A DNA stretch of 64,000 bases from Bromus sterilis (taxonomy: Eukaryota > Streptophyta > Magnoliopsida > Poales > Poaceae): positions 310,444,031 to 310,508,030 of the forward strand of contig OX465600.1 of the NCBI GenBank assembly GCA_950022295.1, read 5' to 3'. A model generated the notes under the pieces. That model did not search any database and was not told the origin of the DNA. It saw nothing but the letters and a program-made list of their open reading frames with translations. A program made the position numbers and the translations under genes. Shown one piece after another: positions 1 to 11,731 of this stretch (the first letter of the stretch is position 1; each line of letters opens with the position of its first letter).

Positions 1-3000
1 TGTGTGGAATCTCCATTATGTAATTTGCTCATCAGTGTTTTGGGACACTGAGTCTTGCAAAAACTCTTTCCATGTGACTTTGGCAAGAATCACTCCTTGT
101 CATTTTTAACGCTAAACTGTTTTAGCACCTTGTCAATATGTATTTTGGCTTAGCCCTATTAGGCAATTATATCTCGTAGATAATTATGCCTAATATCAAG
201 ACAACTTAGCCCAAGCACTTCGGTTAAAAACTATTTTCAATGAAGTCTTAATTTGTGTCAAGAAATTTATATTATTTCCAATTAACAATGTGTTAGGCAC
301 ACAAGGTTTTTAGAAATATTATTATGCTCCCACTTACTTTCTTGTAGCCACAAGCATCTTCGTTATCCATCGATGAAATCAAACTCTTTTGATTATTTCA
401 TCAAAAACGAAGATTCCAACTCCATTATGCTCTCTTTTGTCCATCGCAGGAACTCTGAAGTTTGCATACTTACTAGCATCCTCTGGACTGACAAAATACC
501 TTGGACTGTATCTCCAAGGCAGTATTTCCATCTCATGGAAATCCTTTTGGCATCCATGTTTCATATCTCATGAAAGAAATACGTATTAATTGCTAGTTTA
601 ACCCGAACCGACTTTAAGCATCGCTACGGAGAGACAATCTCGCCGTAGTTAATTCCTTGAAATTGTTATAAGCAACAAGTCGAGCTTTATGGATAAAACA
701 TTTTTATCCGTATCAGTTTATAGTTCCATTAATATTCGTTAGACTCTAAGTCTTCCGAATGGTCCATCAAGATACAATCTTGAATTACGTATATGGAAAC
801 TATCTCGGATTTGTATTGGCATTTAGCCAATTCCGGAGTCAGGGCCCATCATCGCTTCCTTGATTATCGTAGGTATGCTGTTGTCTAACAACAATATCTC
901 GTTTGCGCACCTGAGAGGTTTGCACGAGTTTTGCCTACGTGGCTCAGTTGCAAGTTTGACCGAAGTCCATACATCTCATGTAGAGGCTTCCGTATCAGTT
1001 GCAGTAGGAAACTCTGGAATCACTTCCAAGGTTCCTTTCCTTTGATCTGATGACGAAGATACTGTTATCTCGTCGAGTTGCACTGTCCTCCCACTCACCT
1101 TTTTTCAAGAACCATTCTCTTTAAAAGCATACCGTTCTTTGTGGCAAAACCTTTTGCCTCGGTATAGTGGTGGAGGAATTCCCAATAATTTGGGATAACC
1201 TACAAAGTAGCACTTGTCTGATTTGGAATAGGTTTGTAAACAGTTTACACAATCCCCATATTCCAAATGTTAAGAAAAGATAAAACATGGTTGGGCGTAC
1301 CATACCATGGCGTCATTTCAACAGACCTGATGGCGCTCCTTTAAGTGTAAAAGCCGTAGTCTCTAAAGCATTACATTAAAAGGGATAATGGAAAATTGAT
1401 TTATGTCATCTTTGATCTTACCATGTCATAAATGGTTTGATTACATCTTCAAGGACATTCCACTTGCAGTGGTGTTCCGGGAGGTGCAAGTTATGAAAAC
1501 TCTTTTCACAACTCATCAGACATTGGCTAAACTTGTAACTCAAAAATTCCTTTCTGCAATCAAATTGTAGAAACATAATTTTCTTGTCACAATAACTTTC
1601 ACTTCATTTTTGAAAACCTTTCGAATGATTTCAAAAGATCCAGACTTACGTCTCATCAAGTAAATATCCATATATCTACTTGAGTCTTTTCTGAAGATAG
1701 ATAAATCCACTACTAACAACATTTATCGGACTACACACATCAAATGTATGATCACCAATAAGTTTGTTGTTCGTTCCTCATGGCCTGTGAACGGTATTTC
1801 AGTCACTTAACTTTTCGGACGAAAGTTGCAAGTGTGAGATGATTCATAATCAAATGACTTCAAAATCCATCATTATGGAATTTCTCCATGCGGGTTTCTC
1901 CAATGTGACCAAATGCAGTGCCACACATATGTGGTATTCTTTTAGTCTTTCGACATTTAGCGTCATTGTTATGGATGTATCATATTACCATCAATATTCG
2001 TAACATACATCCCATCCCCGATGGAAGCATGGCCCTTTATGTTATTCATAATACTGAACAACAATTGTTCTTTTATGAACAACCTTCTTGCAACATACTT
2101 TATGCAATGGGCTAGAGTGTATAAAACTCTAAAACGAATTATGAAAATAAATACAGATGGTGATACACCGATGGAAGGTATAGTAACTTTTACTATGTTC
2201 CCAGCGCGTATCTAAAACTCATTACTGGCAAGTCTTTTAGGCCGTAGTGGTTCTTGCATCGAGTTGCAACAGAATGCAATCGAGCGGGTATTCCTGTGAT
2301 CAACTTTTAATCATAATACCCAAGAATTATGGACTAACTGTTTAATCACAATTCCCAAGAACTATTTATTTTTGACCAGCCTTCCATACATCAATAACTT
2401 TCATGACTTTTATACATGAGCTGGACATTCCAGTCTTCTTTCTTTTTGCCCTTATACTTTTAACAGTTTAACTTTCAATATATTTCTCCTACTCTCAGAA
2501 GAAGCACCCAACTTTAAGAGTGGCGTTAGCCCCGGACTTCCTAGGCGTGTGAGTCATACTAACACCCTTTGGACATTTCCTTTCTCTTTAAGTTGTTTGT
2601 TTTATTCACCTTCATCATATGACAGGCGTTCTTCTGGATCCCTCTCTTATCAGTCAAATGCCCAGTAAACACTGTACTAATACTTTGCAAACAGATATTG
2701 CTTTGGATATCTCATATCTTTTAGCCTTTGTCTGTATCTGAAAACAATTTTCAGTTCCATGAATATTACATAACTATCCCAAACTTGTGAAGTTCGGGTC
2801 TTATGGAAGCAAACGTATTGCACTTGACCACAATGGAATTCTAGCTTTTGGATCGAAGGACGAGAGTCACATCATCCATAGCATTAGCGGGAGGACACCG
2901 AAAGCATGCGATAGGACAAAATCCTTCTCGGCACTCTTGAGGACAATCCTCGCATTACGTTACCAACCGTAAAGTTTTAACCAGATATTTAACAGCTTAT

Positions 3001-4408
3001 TCAATTTTAATAGGGAAGGTGGAAACGCGAGCCATTATTCTACAACTATTAGCAAATTATACTTAGACAGTGTTCATAATTAATTGCACTCAGAATTAAA
3101 CAAGTTAATTCTAAAATGCGCTCCCACTCAAATCAATATCTCTCAAAATTGATTATGAGTGATTCAAGATCCAAATATCAATACAACGCCATAGAATCAT
3201 CATCTCATGACGAGGATTTTGATTTGGTAGGCCAACTTGCCGATCACATCTCTATGTGACTCTTGTTCATCTTTCGATGCATGTGTTCCGAGCTCAGGAC
3301 GATCCTGCCATGAACGTCAAGACAACCAAGTGATCTTGCTGCGAGGTCTGACCTCACCCGCCTTACATTTCTCCAATCGTTCGTACCCATGCATCCATGG
3401 CGCACCCCGAAAGGATAGATGCTGTGACGGTGCTACATTTGGGAGAACACTAACTACTTGATATTTTAAGTGAGAGATCACCCTAATAAAAAGCGACTAC
3501 CGCGCAATCAAGAAGGGTGCAACTTAAGGGATAAACATCTCAGGTAATTTATAATTGCATGATATGGTATAGCCCCTTCTGACGGAGAAGTCAAGTATTT
3601 CTTCGTCTTTGGCATTTGCGTCGGAGTTCACCTTCGCGAAGTTTGCCACCACCTCGTCGATGCACCAAATAATATTGCTATCTCTATAGCTAATAAAATA
3701 AGTGCATTACATAAGGTTGACTCGCAGGTCATTAAAGTGACAATCATATGGCTCCAGCCATCATGCCAAATCATGACACGCAGGTCATGTTAATAAATTT
3801 ACATTATATAGTCATCTCATACATAATCAAATTAATATGAGCTTTGCTATACCACATCACATGCACATCCTGCAAAACCAAGTTAGATGCCTCTAATCGG
3901 TTTATGCAAAATTTTATTTTACGTGGCTTCTAAGGTTTTGACTTAAACCGCAGCTACCAACGTTTATCATCAAGCATGATTATTCAAGTCGCTAGATTAA
4001 CTTTGCGGGGTGTATGAAACACGAGATAATAAAATCTCGAGCCCCATACTGAACTTCGTCATACGCGTGATCCCCGTGCAGATCATATCTGCATTGCCCT
4101 TTAGTCTGCAGAATTTCTTCTTTCTCTAACTATGGTGGAATTCAACGAACTGTTAGCACTTCTTTGATCAATCAGGATCGCAGATTGCCAGAACTTTGAA
4201 ACTCCACCATACTGTTATTGAGATCAGAAATACACAAATTCCAGGGAAGCAACAAGAACATCGGGTAACAGATTTCATCTGCCACCCGCATAAATAATTT
4301 TCAGCAATAGATCTGATCTACTCTAAAATTATATTATGCAATACCCATACATCTCTATGTATTCTAGATCGCAACATGCATCTACGCATAGCACGGCTCT
4401 GATGCCAC
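1..4408 (-). mobile_element. Internal region of a decayed Copia retrotransposon (Angela/BARE-like)
   Basis: This is the internal region of a Copia element on the minus strand, running left from the primer-binding site at 4395-4407 and leaving the window at base 1. No long frame survives. Minus-strand translation of about 700-1 still gives broken matches to the reverse transcriptase of Angela/BARE elements: KARLVA near 690, a WNLRF-like stretch near 410, YKKVSGS near 340 and an IGLSQ-TY stretch near 130. Stops and frameshifts occur every few tens of bases, so it is an old, dead copy. About 3100-4390 should hold the gag end, but I cannot define domains there. Superfamily and strand are firm; the family name is a likeness. 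Confidence 0.8.
4395..4407 (-). other. Primer-binding site of the Copia element
   Basis: On the minus strand this reads TGGCATCAGAGCC, close to the initiator-tRNA-Met complement TGGTATCAGAGCC that primes most plant Copia elements. One base separates it from the LTR edge at 4409, which fixes the orientation and makes 4409-6518 the 5' LTR. Confidence 0.85.
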
Positions 4409-6518
4409 TGTAGGGGAACGCGGCAGAAAACAAAAATTTTCGCACTACGAACAGCCCAGGACCACTATGGAGACTGCATACAAGGTTTTGATCTGATCGT
4501 TGGTGCAGACCCCCGCAGCTAGGATTTACAACCTCCCAACCGCGAGGATGTCCTCCCTCGTCTGCTCGTCGGACAGCGCTCCGAGAGGCGGTCGGACAGT
4601 CCCTCGGACGATGTCACGGACAGCCCTTCGGGAGGCCCCTCGAAACTCGATCGGTAACTCGGACAGCCCTTCGGGAGGACCCTTGAAACTCGAACGATAA
4701 TTTGGACAGCCCTTCGGGAGGACCCTCGAACAGCCCCTCGGGCAAAAGATCGAAACTACGACCTCTCTACGGGGTTGCACACATACGGTGTCATCTATCC
4801 GGCAGGGCTTCGCCGTCCAGAACTAGTTCCTACCGGAACCTAGACAGCCTTTCGGCTCTACGAAACTATTTCGTGGGAGGGAGAGAAGAAAGCCAGATCA
4901 TGCAATGGCACTTGTTGAGAGTTCAAGTGAGAACTTGGATCAGATTTGAGAGACCCCTCTCCACCCCTATTTATAGGGTGAGAGGCTATGGGGAAAAACC
5001 CAAAATGCCCTCCAAACTGCATCATTGCCTGCATCATCATGCAAGCTGCATCATCGCCTGCATCATCATGCAAGCTGCATCATCGCCTGCATCATCATGC
5101 AAGCTGCATCATCGCCTGCATCATCATGCAAGCTGCATCATCGCCTGCATCATCATGCAAGCTGCATCATCGCCTGCATCATCATGAATAGTGTATCCAC
5201 TATTCATGAAGACATTTATCTGCGACCGTAAAATCCGAAACTTTTCTGTAGGTCTTAGAAAAATTCCAGTACCCACTAAAAGGATTTTGGACGCGTTCCG
5301 AAACAATTCCGGATTAGTGATTTTCATCTGCGAAAAGCAACCAAAGCGGTTCCGGCAGCTCCGGAACATTTCCGGTTTTTTCTCTCTGGAAAAATCCCAG
5401 AAGTTCCCAGAACAATTCTGGCACCCTCCAAGAATTTCCAGGCGTGTGCCGAAACCATTTTGACTTAATGATATATTCCGAAACAACTTTTTGGTTTTAC
5501 CGAAATTATTCCGGTGTTCTCTTTCCGGAACTTTTCCGTTTTCTCCGAAACCTTTCCGGTGACTTTCTCTCAGACTCCCTGTCTAGTATTCAGCAGATAG
5601 ATGACCCTTAAGCGTGTGACCCTATAGGTTCGGTGAAGTATAGACATGACCCGGAACACTTTCCGATCAATGATCAACATCGGAGCCGTGGACACCCATA
5701 TTGACCCCTATACCCACACGAATAAATATTCGAGTGAACCTCCAGTTGCCGTGTGCTATTCCTGTTGCTTCGTGATATGTTACAAATACCCGAGGTGAGA
5801 CTTATCGGCATCCCCGTGGATCAACACTTGTCCACTATGCCAGTTACCTCGTTACTAGTATTGTTCTCTTTTCTCGTTCCCGCGTTCCGGCATCCCTGTG
5901 ATCAAATCACACTGTGTCTGGCCAGACGATGGTGGATACCGTAACACCGAGAGGGCCCGAAGAATATCTCTCCATCGACGGAGGAGCAAATCCCAATCTT
6001 GAGCTACCTAGTTCCTTGTCATACTTTTCCGTGAACCCGTAAGCCGCCGTAATAGCCACCCTTTTACAGATGACGTTTAACAAACCCCAAAGTTCACGAA
6101 GCAAGTACGAAGGAACTCGATACTCTCATGGTCTAAGGAATTATGCAAACGCTCAACTTTCTCTGTGTTATAATCCATTAACTGGTGACGAATGTATCTC
6201 ATAGCATAACATCAATCTGGGTCGATTCAACACAAATGTTCTTCTAACATTGTGCCCTCAAAATTGCCGGCATAGTCATGCCCATGATCAGGAAAACAGA
6301 ACCATCATGCAACACTTGAGCTAGTCTTAGAGGCGAGACTAGGAATATATATTTTTTATCCGTTTATTATTCCACACGTGCATATGAGTCTTCCTCCGAG
6401 CCTCGTGGTTATTGCAGACTCGAGAACCATAGCAGTTATAGCATGGAATATAAACATAATTAGGAACATGGGGATAAATAATAACATTTATTATTGCCTC
6501 TAGGGCATATCTCCTACA
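4409..6518 (-). mobile_element. 5' LTR of the Copia element
   Basis: An LTR of about 2.1 kb on the minus strand, starting TGTAGGAGATATGCCCTAGA at 6518 and ending CCCCTACA at 4409, so it has TG...CA ends. The start is close to the Angela/WIS/BARE LTR start known from Triticeae, in which GCCCTAGAGGCAATAATAAA is typical. It abuts the primer-binding site on the left. On the right it interrupts another LTR (6519-7112). The partner LTR lies left of the window, so no target-site duplication can be tested. A 29 bp tandem array at 5027-5185 adds to its length. Confidence 0.85.
5027..5185. repeat. 29 bp tandem repeat inside the Copia LTR, about 5.5 copies
   Basis: The unit starts GCCTGCATCATCATGCAAGC and ends TGCATCATC. 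Copies begin at 5027, 5056, 5085, 5114, 5143 and 5172, the last one partial. The copies are almost identical although the LTR around them is old, which suggests recent expansion or homogenisation. Apparent frames full of repeated HHH, ASS and IIACI peptides across this stretch come from the repeat and are not genes. Confidence 0.95.
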
Positions 6519-7112
6519 GGGCCCAACCCCCCCTTGGCCGGCGCACCCCTCCCCCCTTGGGGGTTTAGTCCCACATGGGGGAGGGAAGAGGGATCACACC
6601 CCCCCCCCCCTTGGCCTTTATATAGAGGGGTAGACCCCCCTTTTTCCATACAACAATTGATCTCCTTCTTCTTCCTTCTCCCTTTCCGGAAGTGGACTCC
6701 CCTTGTTTGGAGTCTGCACCAGGATTGGAGTTCTCCACCATAAGGCAGGCCGTCGCTCTGCCGGAGTCGGGATCCGTAGCCGTCTTTCTTCCGCTGCTCG
6801 CCTGGTTCGGAGCCCGGGAGGAACATCGATTGTGCCGTACGTGTATAATCTCTTCGAGGCACTACACCTGTGGTGCTGCTTCGTCGCTGGAGGTTTACCG
6901 GGAGTCATCCTCGCCGGTGGTGGTCTTCTACACGACAGGGAGGTCATAGTTCTGAGTCTACGCCAACCACGTTCGTAAGAACGTTTCCTTCTTTCGGTCT
7001 TCAAAGGTATGAACACCGATTCCCTCCGTTACTTTACATCGCCATAGCATAGATCTTGGGTTCGGGTACCGTAGGTGTGAAAAATTTGTGTTTTCTGCCC
7101 CGTATCCCAACA
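6519..7112 (+). mobile_element. 3' portion of a second LTR, unclassified
   Basis: The GC-rich start, a TATA-like CTTTATATAGAG near 6616, and the end TCTGCCCCGTATCCCAACA at 7112 look like the promoter-to-end part of a plus-strand LTR with a CA terminus. No primer-binding site follows 7112, so it is a 3' or solo LTR. Its 5' part is missing because the Copia element is inserted at 6518/6519. Copia affiliation is a guess from composition and the ending. Confidence 0.5.
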
Positions 7113-8319
7113 AGTACATACATAGTTCGCATCAAACAACATACAACTCTCCAGAGCATCTAATTAATCCATACATTGAAACTATGTAAAACATTTCAAT
7201 GCAACAACAAATCGATCATAATCGCAACCAAGGTAACAATTGATCCAACGACATAATGATACCAAGCCTCGGTATCAATTGCATATTTTCTAATCTTTCT
7301 AATCTTCCAGCGCATTGCATCCATCTTGATCTTGTTATCAGTGACGACATCCGCAACATGCAACTCCAATAGCATCTTCTCCTCCTCAATTATTTTTATT
7401 TTTCCCTTCAAGTAATTATTTTCTTCTTCAACTAAATTTAACCTCTCCACAATGGGGTCGGTAGGAATTTCCGGTTCAACTACCTCCTAGATAAATAAAA
7501 TCTATGTCACTTTGGTCGGCATAATTGTCATAAACAATAAATGAACCAAATAGTTATAAAAGATAATATATACCACATCCAAATCATAGACAGGACGAGG
7601 GCCGACATGTGCGGATACCATAACCATCGCAATATATAATAACAAGCAATAATAAAAGTAATAAAATTAGACAAGTATATATCTAATCATAAAAGTAAGA
7701 ATTATTTTCTTTTAGAAAGAAAATAATAACAAGAGGCTCACCACGGTGGTGCCGGCGACGAGATTGGCGTGGGCGATCGACGGCGGTGAAGACGGGAACG
7801 GGACGTGACAGACCGCTAAACCTAGACAAATCTTGAGGAAAACGGAGCTTGGAGGTCGAGTTTGGAGAGGAGAAATCTTAAGTAGTGTGGCTCGGGCTTT
7901 TCATCGAACACATCATGTGCACTGGAGGTGAACTAGAGCACCAGAAAGCCCTCCCCTTGCCCTCCTCTACAAAACAGAGCACCAGTGGAGTGCTCTGCTC
8001 GCCGGCGAGGGGTATATATAGCCAAATCATTGGTCCCGGTTTGTGGCTGGAACCGGTACTAATGGCCAGCCTTTTGTCCCGGCTCAAGCCACAAACCGTT
8101 ACTAATGGTTGTGGGCCAGGAGGGAGGGCCATTGGTCCCGGTTCTTGTCTGGAACCGGGACATATGCCCCCAAACGAACCGGGACCAATGCCCCACGAGT
8201 CTCGGCCGCCCCCCTGGGCGCACGAACCAGCACGTATGCCCCCATGGGTCCCAGTTCGTGACACAACCGGGACTAATTGGTTGGCCAGGCCTGAACCAAA
8301 GCCCTGTTTTCTACTAGTG
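7113..8319 (-). mobile_element. End fragment of a CACTA (En/Spm) DNA transposon
   Basis: The right edge at 8319 reads, on the minus strand, CACTAGTAGAAAACAGGGC, the terminal inverted repeat typical of Triticeae CACTA elements. The next 300 bp hold subterminal repeats in both orientations around the cores GGTCCCGGTT and AACCGGGAC (about 8025-8280). A small two-exon gene lies at 7196-7627. No second terminal repeat is seen; the fragment stops at the LTR end at 7112. It is inserted in, or marks the breakpoint of, the gag region of W0. A transposase gene is not present. Confidence 0.85.
7196..7627 (-). CDS. CACTA-associated small protein with coiled coil and membrane segment, two exons
   Basis: The function is unknown. 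I recognise it as a small protein commonly annotated inside Triticeae CACTA elements. The first frame seen here begins with GTG at 7450, which is not the real start. Exon 1 is best placed at 7627-7574 (18 codons from an ATG, MVMVSAHVGPRPVYDLDV), followed by a GTATAT donor. An acceptor ATTTATCTAG precedes exon 2, 7486-7196, which begins EVVEPEIPTDP. The joined protein has 114 residues. The middle is charged and heptad-like (NLVEEENNYLKGKIK). The C-terminal part has a hydrophobic stretch (VGSIVTLVAIMIDLLL) that could span a membrane. Exon phases agree without edits. Whether this truncated element still expresses it is unknown. Confidence 0.7.
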
Positions 8320-8324
8320 CTTTA

Positions 8325-9484
8325 AGTTTAGCCATCATCCTAATATTTTCATTAATTTTTAACTGGATATCATTAATAGGAGTGGCCTTTCTCTCCTCAG
8401 GGGGAGAGATTCTAATTTTTAACATCTCAACATCAAGGGCTCAGTTGTGTACCTTCAAACAAAGATTATCTAATTTAGCTAGCTTTTCTTCCACATTCTT
8501 GTTGAAGGATTTTTGGGTAGTGATAAAGTCTCTAAGCATGTTTTCTTATTCATAAGTGGGGTTCTTGTTGCTAGGGTAAGTGTTGTTGTTCCCATAAGTG
8601 GATGGAAACGGTCTAGGATTACTAGCAAAGTTGCCCCTATAAGCATTCTTATTAAAGTTGTTTCTAGCAATGAAGTTCACATCTACTTGTTCCTAAGCAA
8701 CCAAAGAATTTAAAGGGACATCATGAGGATCAATAGAGGGTTGCTTGGTAAGTAGAGACATAATTAACTCAACTTTATCATTTAGGGAGGTAATTTCCTC
8801 GACATAATTTACCTTCCTACCTGTTGGAGCACGTTCGGTGTGCCATTGGGAATAGTTGGTCATCATCTCATCGAGAAGTTTTGTGGCAGCATCGAGTGTA
8901 GTTGACATAAAGGTTCCTCCCTCGGCCAAATCTAACAGGTTCCGCGAGGTAAAGTTCAAGCATGCATAAAAAGTCTATATAACCATCCAGGTAGTCAAAC
9001 CATGTGTAGGGCATTTCTTAACAAGAGATTTCATACGTTTCCAAGCTTGGGCAACATTTTCATTATCCAATTGCCTAAAATTCATAATGTTACTCCTCAA
9101 TTGGATAAATTTTTTAGGTGGGTAGTAATTCCCAATAAAAGCATCTTTGCACTTATCCCAAGAATCTATTCTATTCCTAGGCAAAGATTGAAACCAGATT
9201 TTAGCTCCGTCCCTCAAAGAGAAAGGAAAAATCTTGAGCTTAACAACATCACCTTCTACTTCTTTATACTTTTGCATATCACATAATTCAACAAAATTAT
9301 TCAAGTGCAGAGCAGCATCATCTCCAGTACCAGAGATGTGATCTCTCATAACAAGGTTCAGTAAAGAAGGTTTAATTTCATAAGAGGTAGCTGAAGTGGT
9401 AGGTGTGGCAATAGGAGTGCAGATAAAGTCTTTGTTGTTGTGACTGGTGAAGTCACACAACTTGGTCTTTTCAGTGGAACCCAT
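8325..9484 (-). pseudogene. gag of W0, broken
   Basis: Gag coats the retroelement RNA into virus-like particles. The first methionine that matches W1 is at 9484 (MGSTEKTKLCDF). Frame one runs to 8975 and contains Gag-like motifs (HLNNFVELC, FPFSLRDGAKIWF, LPRNRIDSW). It continues with stops through 8959-8693 (MSTTLDAATKLLDEMM, LTKQPSIDP) and 8670-8325, where LRDFITTQK and NIRMMAKL match the W1 region ahead of its protease. At least three stops break it. It is cut at the CACTA end before the protease. Confidence 0.8.
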
Positions 9485-9618
9485 AGTAGCAGCAAGTGTG
9501 GCAGATTTTTTTGTAATTTTCGATAGAAGACACAAAGATAAAAACAGAAAGGTAAACTAAAAAGACTACAAAGTAAAGGTAAAAGATAGTGGGCAACTCC
9601 CCTATCTTATCACTCGGA

Positions 9619-9637
9619 GTCCTCGGCAACGGCGCCA
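9619..9637 (-). other. Primer-binding site of W0 (tRNA-Asp type)
   Basis: The minus strand reads TGGCGCCGTTGCCGAGGAC, one mismatch from the complement of the plant tRNA-Asp 3' end. It lies 10 bases inside the LTR edge at 9648, the same spacing as in W1 (34649-34667). Confidence 0.85.
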
Positions 9638-9647
9638 AAAAATTTCT

Positions 9648-11285
9648 TGATGGCGTGGAAGTGGTAATGGCTTCAAGCCCTTCGTTGGTTACCCCAAGTG
9701 GAAGGTGAGATGTAGGATAGCAGCAAATTTCCCCTATGTAGAGGATAGGGTTAGTCTCCCGTAGGACTCCGGCGATGATAAGTAGGTGGCAAGAAAACAA
9801 TGGAAACGTTTACGACAAACGTTGCATCCTTGACCTGGACCTGCACACAATACAATTAACTTTGCTCAAAACGAAGTTCAAAGAGGTTGTCAATCTCTCC
9901 GGTCTTGTTATTTAAAAAGAGTCAAACACACAAGGGATAATGATAATGATAGCAACTGAAAGTAAACATTGAAAAGTAAATGAGCTTGTAAACAGTGGTG
10001 AGAATATGGATCGGGGTCCCGTGATGTTCACTAGTGATGTCTCTCTCCCAAAAGACGATAAAACTGCTACACGAGGTAAACAAATTACAAATGGGCAATT
10101 GATAGGATTATAAACGCACCGCAATACTAACTATGCTACAAAAGAGAGGAAGAGGCTCATAAGCATGGGCAGTACGCCAAAATAAGTAGACCGAAATCGA
10201 ACTGCATCTACTACTAATCATCCACCTTGAGATATCTATCCAGAACATCTCGTTGGTATTAAGTTGCGAGCCCCACCCAAAGTGTAAACCCAAAGCAACA
10301 GACAACTGCATTAAAAGAACTTTGCGTAAAGTAAACAATCCTTCCAACCGCGGTTACAAGCACCGTTGTTTTCCCCCTTGTGGCCACATCACATCCCCTA
10401 GACTCATGTTTCTGTCACTCAAGCGTGACATCAGGGGGCATGTACCCACAATCGAGCATAACATTCCCTCTTGGAGTTACTACCTACCACTTGGCCAAAG
10501 AAATAAAAATCAATGGAGAACATGCAAGAATTACTTAGGAACAAAAATATAAGAGATAAAAACCAAATATATTACTCTATCACGATCTCAGCATAATCTC
10601 ATAATCCATCAGATCCTATCAAACTCAGCATAGCAACAGCAGAAGAATTACATATGTGCCTCGATCATGTAGGGCAGCTCAGGAGGTCTAAACCATGAAG
10701 AACAAGGAGGGGAGAAGAACATCACATAGCTACTGATCACGGACCCATGGTCCAAGGTAGACTACTCAAGGCACATCTGGGAAGCGTCCATGATGGAGGG
10801 GAAGCCCCCGGAGGTCGATCCTCCCTCCGGCAGGATGCCACGAAGGGTCCTGACGGTGCTCCCGATCTTGGAAGCGCGGTTGCAGCGGAACAGAGGAGAG
10901 ATTGAGAAATAGGGTTGTGTCTTCGGAAGTTTCCCGTGACGGAGAATAAATAGGCGAAGGGGGGCAGCCAGCGGGTGCACCAGGGGTCCAGACGCCCCCC
11001 TGGGCGCCTGGTGGTGGCCCCCTGGCCCACCTTCGGGCTTCTAGAGGATTCCGACACGCTGATTTTTTTTATCTAATTTTTCCCAGATTTTTGGAGCACT
11101 TTTTGTATGGGGGAAAACTGAAATAGAAAAACAGCAGAAAACAGGAACTGGCACTGGGGTGTACTGAGTTAGTAGGTTAGTCAAAATATGATCAAAAGTG
11201 TATGAAAGTGTATCTAGATCATAGCAATATCACACAAAACATGCATGGAGCGAGCAGAAATTATCGATACGTTTGAGACGTATCA
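9648..11285 (-). mobile_element. 5' LTR of W0
   Basis: 1638 bp from TGATACGTCTCAAACGTATC at 11285 to CCATCA at 9648 (minus strand), giving TG...CA ends. The inverted GATACG...CGTATC near the start and the GC-rich core with a Pro/Gly-coding look (about 10740-11060) recur in S, W1 and W2. Open frames over that core are therefore LTR sequence, not genes. Confidence 0.9.
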
Positions 11286-11731
11286 GATGCCTGTTTTCAA
11301 AACTCTTTGTCATTTCAATTTCTTTCAAAACAAATCGTGTGTAAGACAGTAAATTACCGAGTGTTCCATTGTTATTTCACTGCCATTTTTACAAGTTGCT
11401 TCCCTTTATATTTTTTCGAAATGATCCTGAATATTTTAATTTTAATTTACATTGGTTTCATCTTTCAATCTTGATGGAATTTTTAACGGCATAATAAGTT
11501 TGTGGACCCACATGTCAGATCATAATGGACCCTTCGTTGAAAAAAGGGACCAACCTGATAGAATCCATGGCATCGCCCTTGGACCCACTTGACAGTAGTC
11601 ACGTCATCGCGCTAGGACCCACCTGACAGTAGCCACATCATCAACCTTGGACCCACCTGACAGCAATGAGTTGAAATCTAGGGTGAGGACAAGGGGCTGG
11701 GGTGGGCAAGAAACAAATGTATGGGCCTAAT
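11286..11731. other. Unassigned sequence with a 34 bp direct repeat
   Basis: This is the only stretch of the window I cannot assign to a transposon. It lies between the W0 LTR and the 3' LTR of N and is the left flank of N. A block with GGACCCAC(C/T)TGACAG recurs at 34 bp spacing (GGACCC at 11581, 11615, 11649), and a weaker relative, GGACCCACATGTCAG, is at about 11502. No open frame of note. It may be pre-insertion grass intergenic DNA or a decayed repeat. Confidence 0.5.

Larger units (their letters stand above)
8320..11285 (-). mobile_element. W0: truncated Athila-type Ty3/gypsy element, 5' LTR plus gag
   Basis: A minus-strand gypsy element with its 5' LTR at 9648-11285, a tRNA-Asp primer-binding site and a decayed gag to about 8325. 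It ends at the CACTA edge, and protease, 3' region and 3' LTR are missing. Its LTR start, primer-binding site and Gag match W1 (32971-43744), so the two are one family, close to the Sabrina/WHAM group of Triticeae by memory. The right flank starts GATGC at 11286; the matching duplication cannot be found because the left half is lost. Confidence 0.85.

Noticed and set aside
5027..5185. CRISPR-like regular repeat
   Set aside because: Units are contiguous 29 bp tandem copies with no unique spacers, in a plant LTR.
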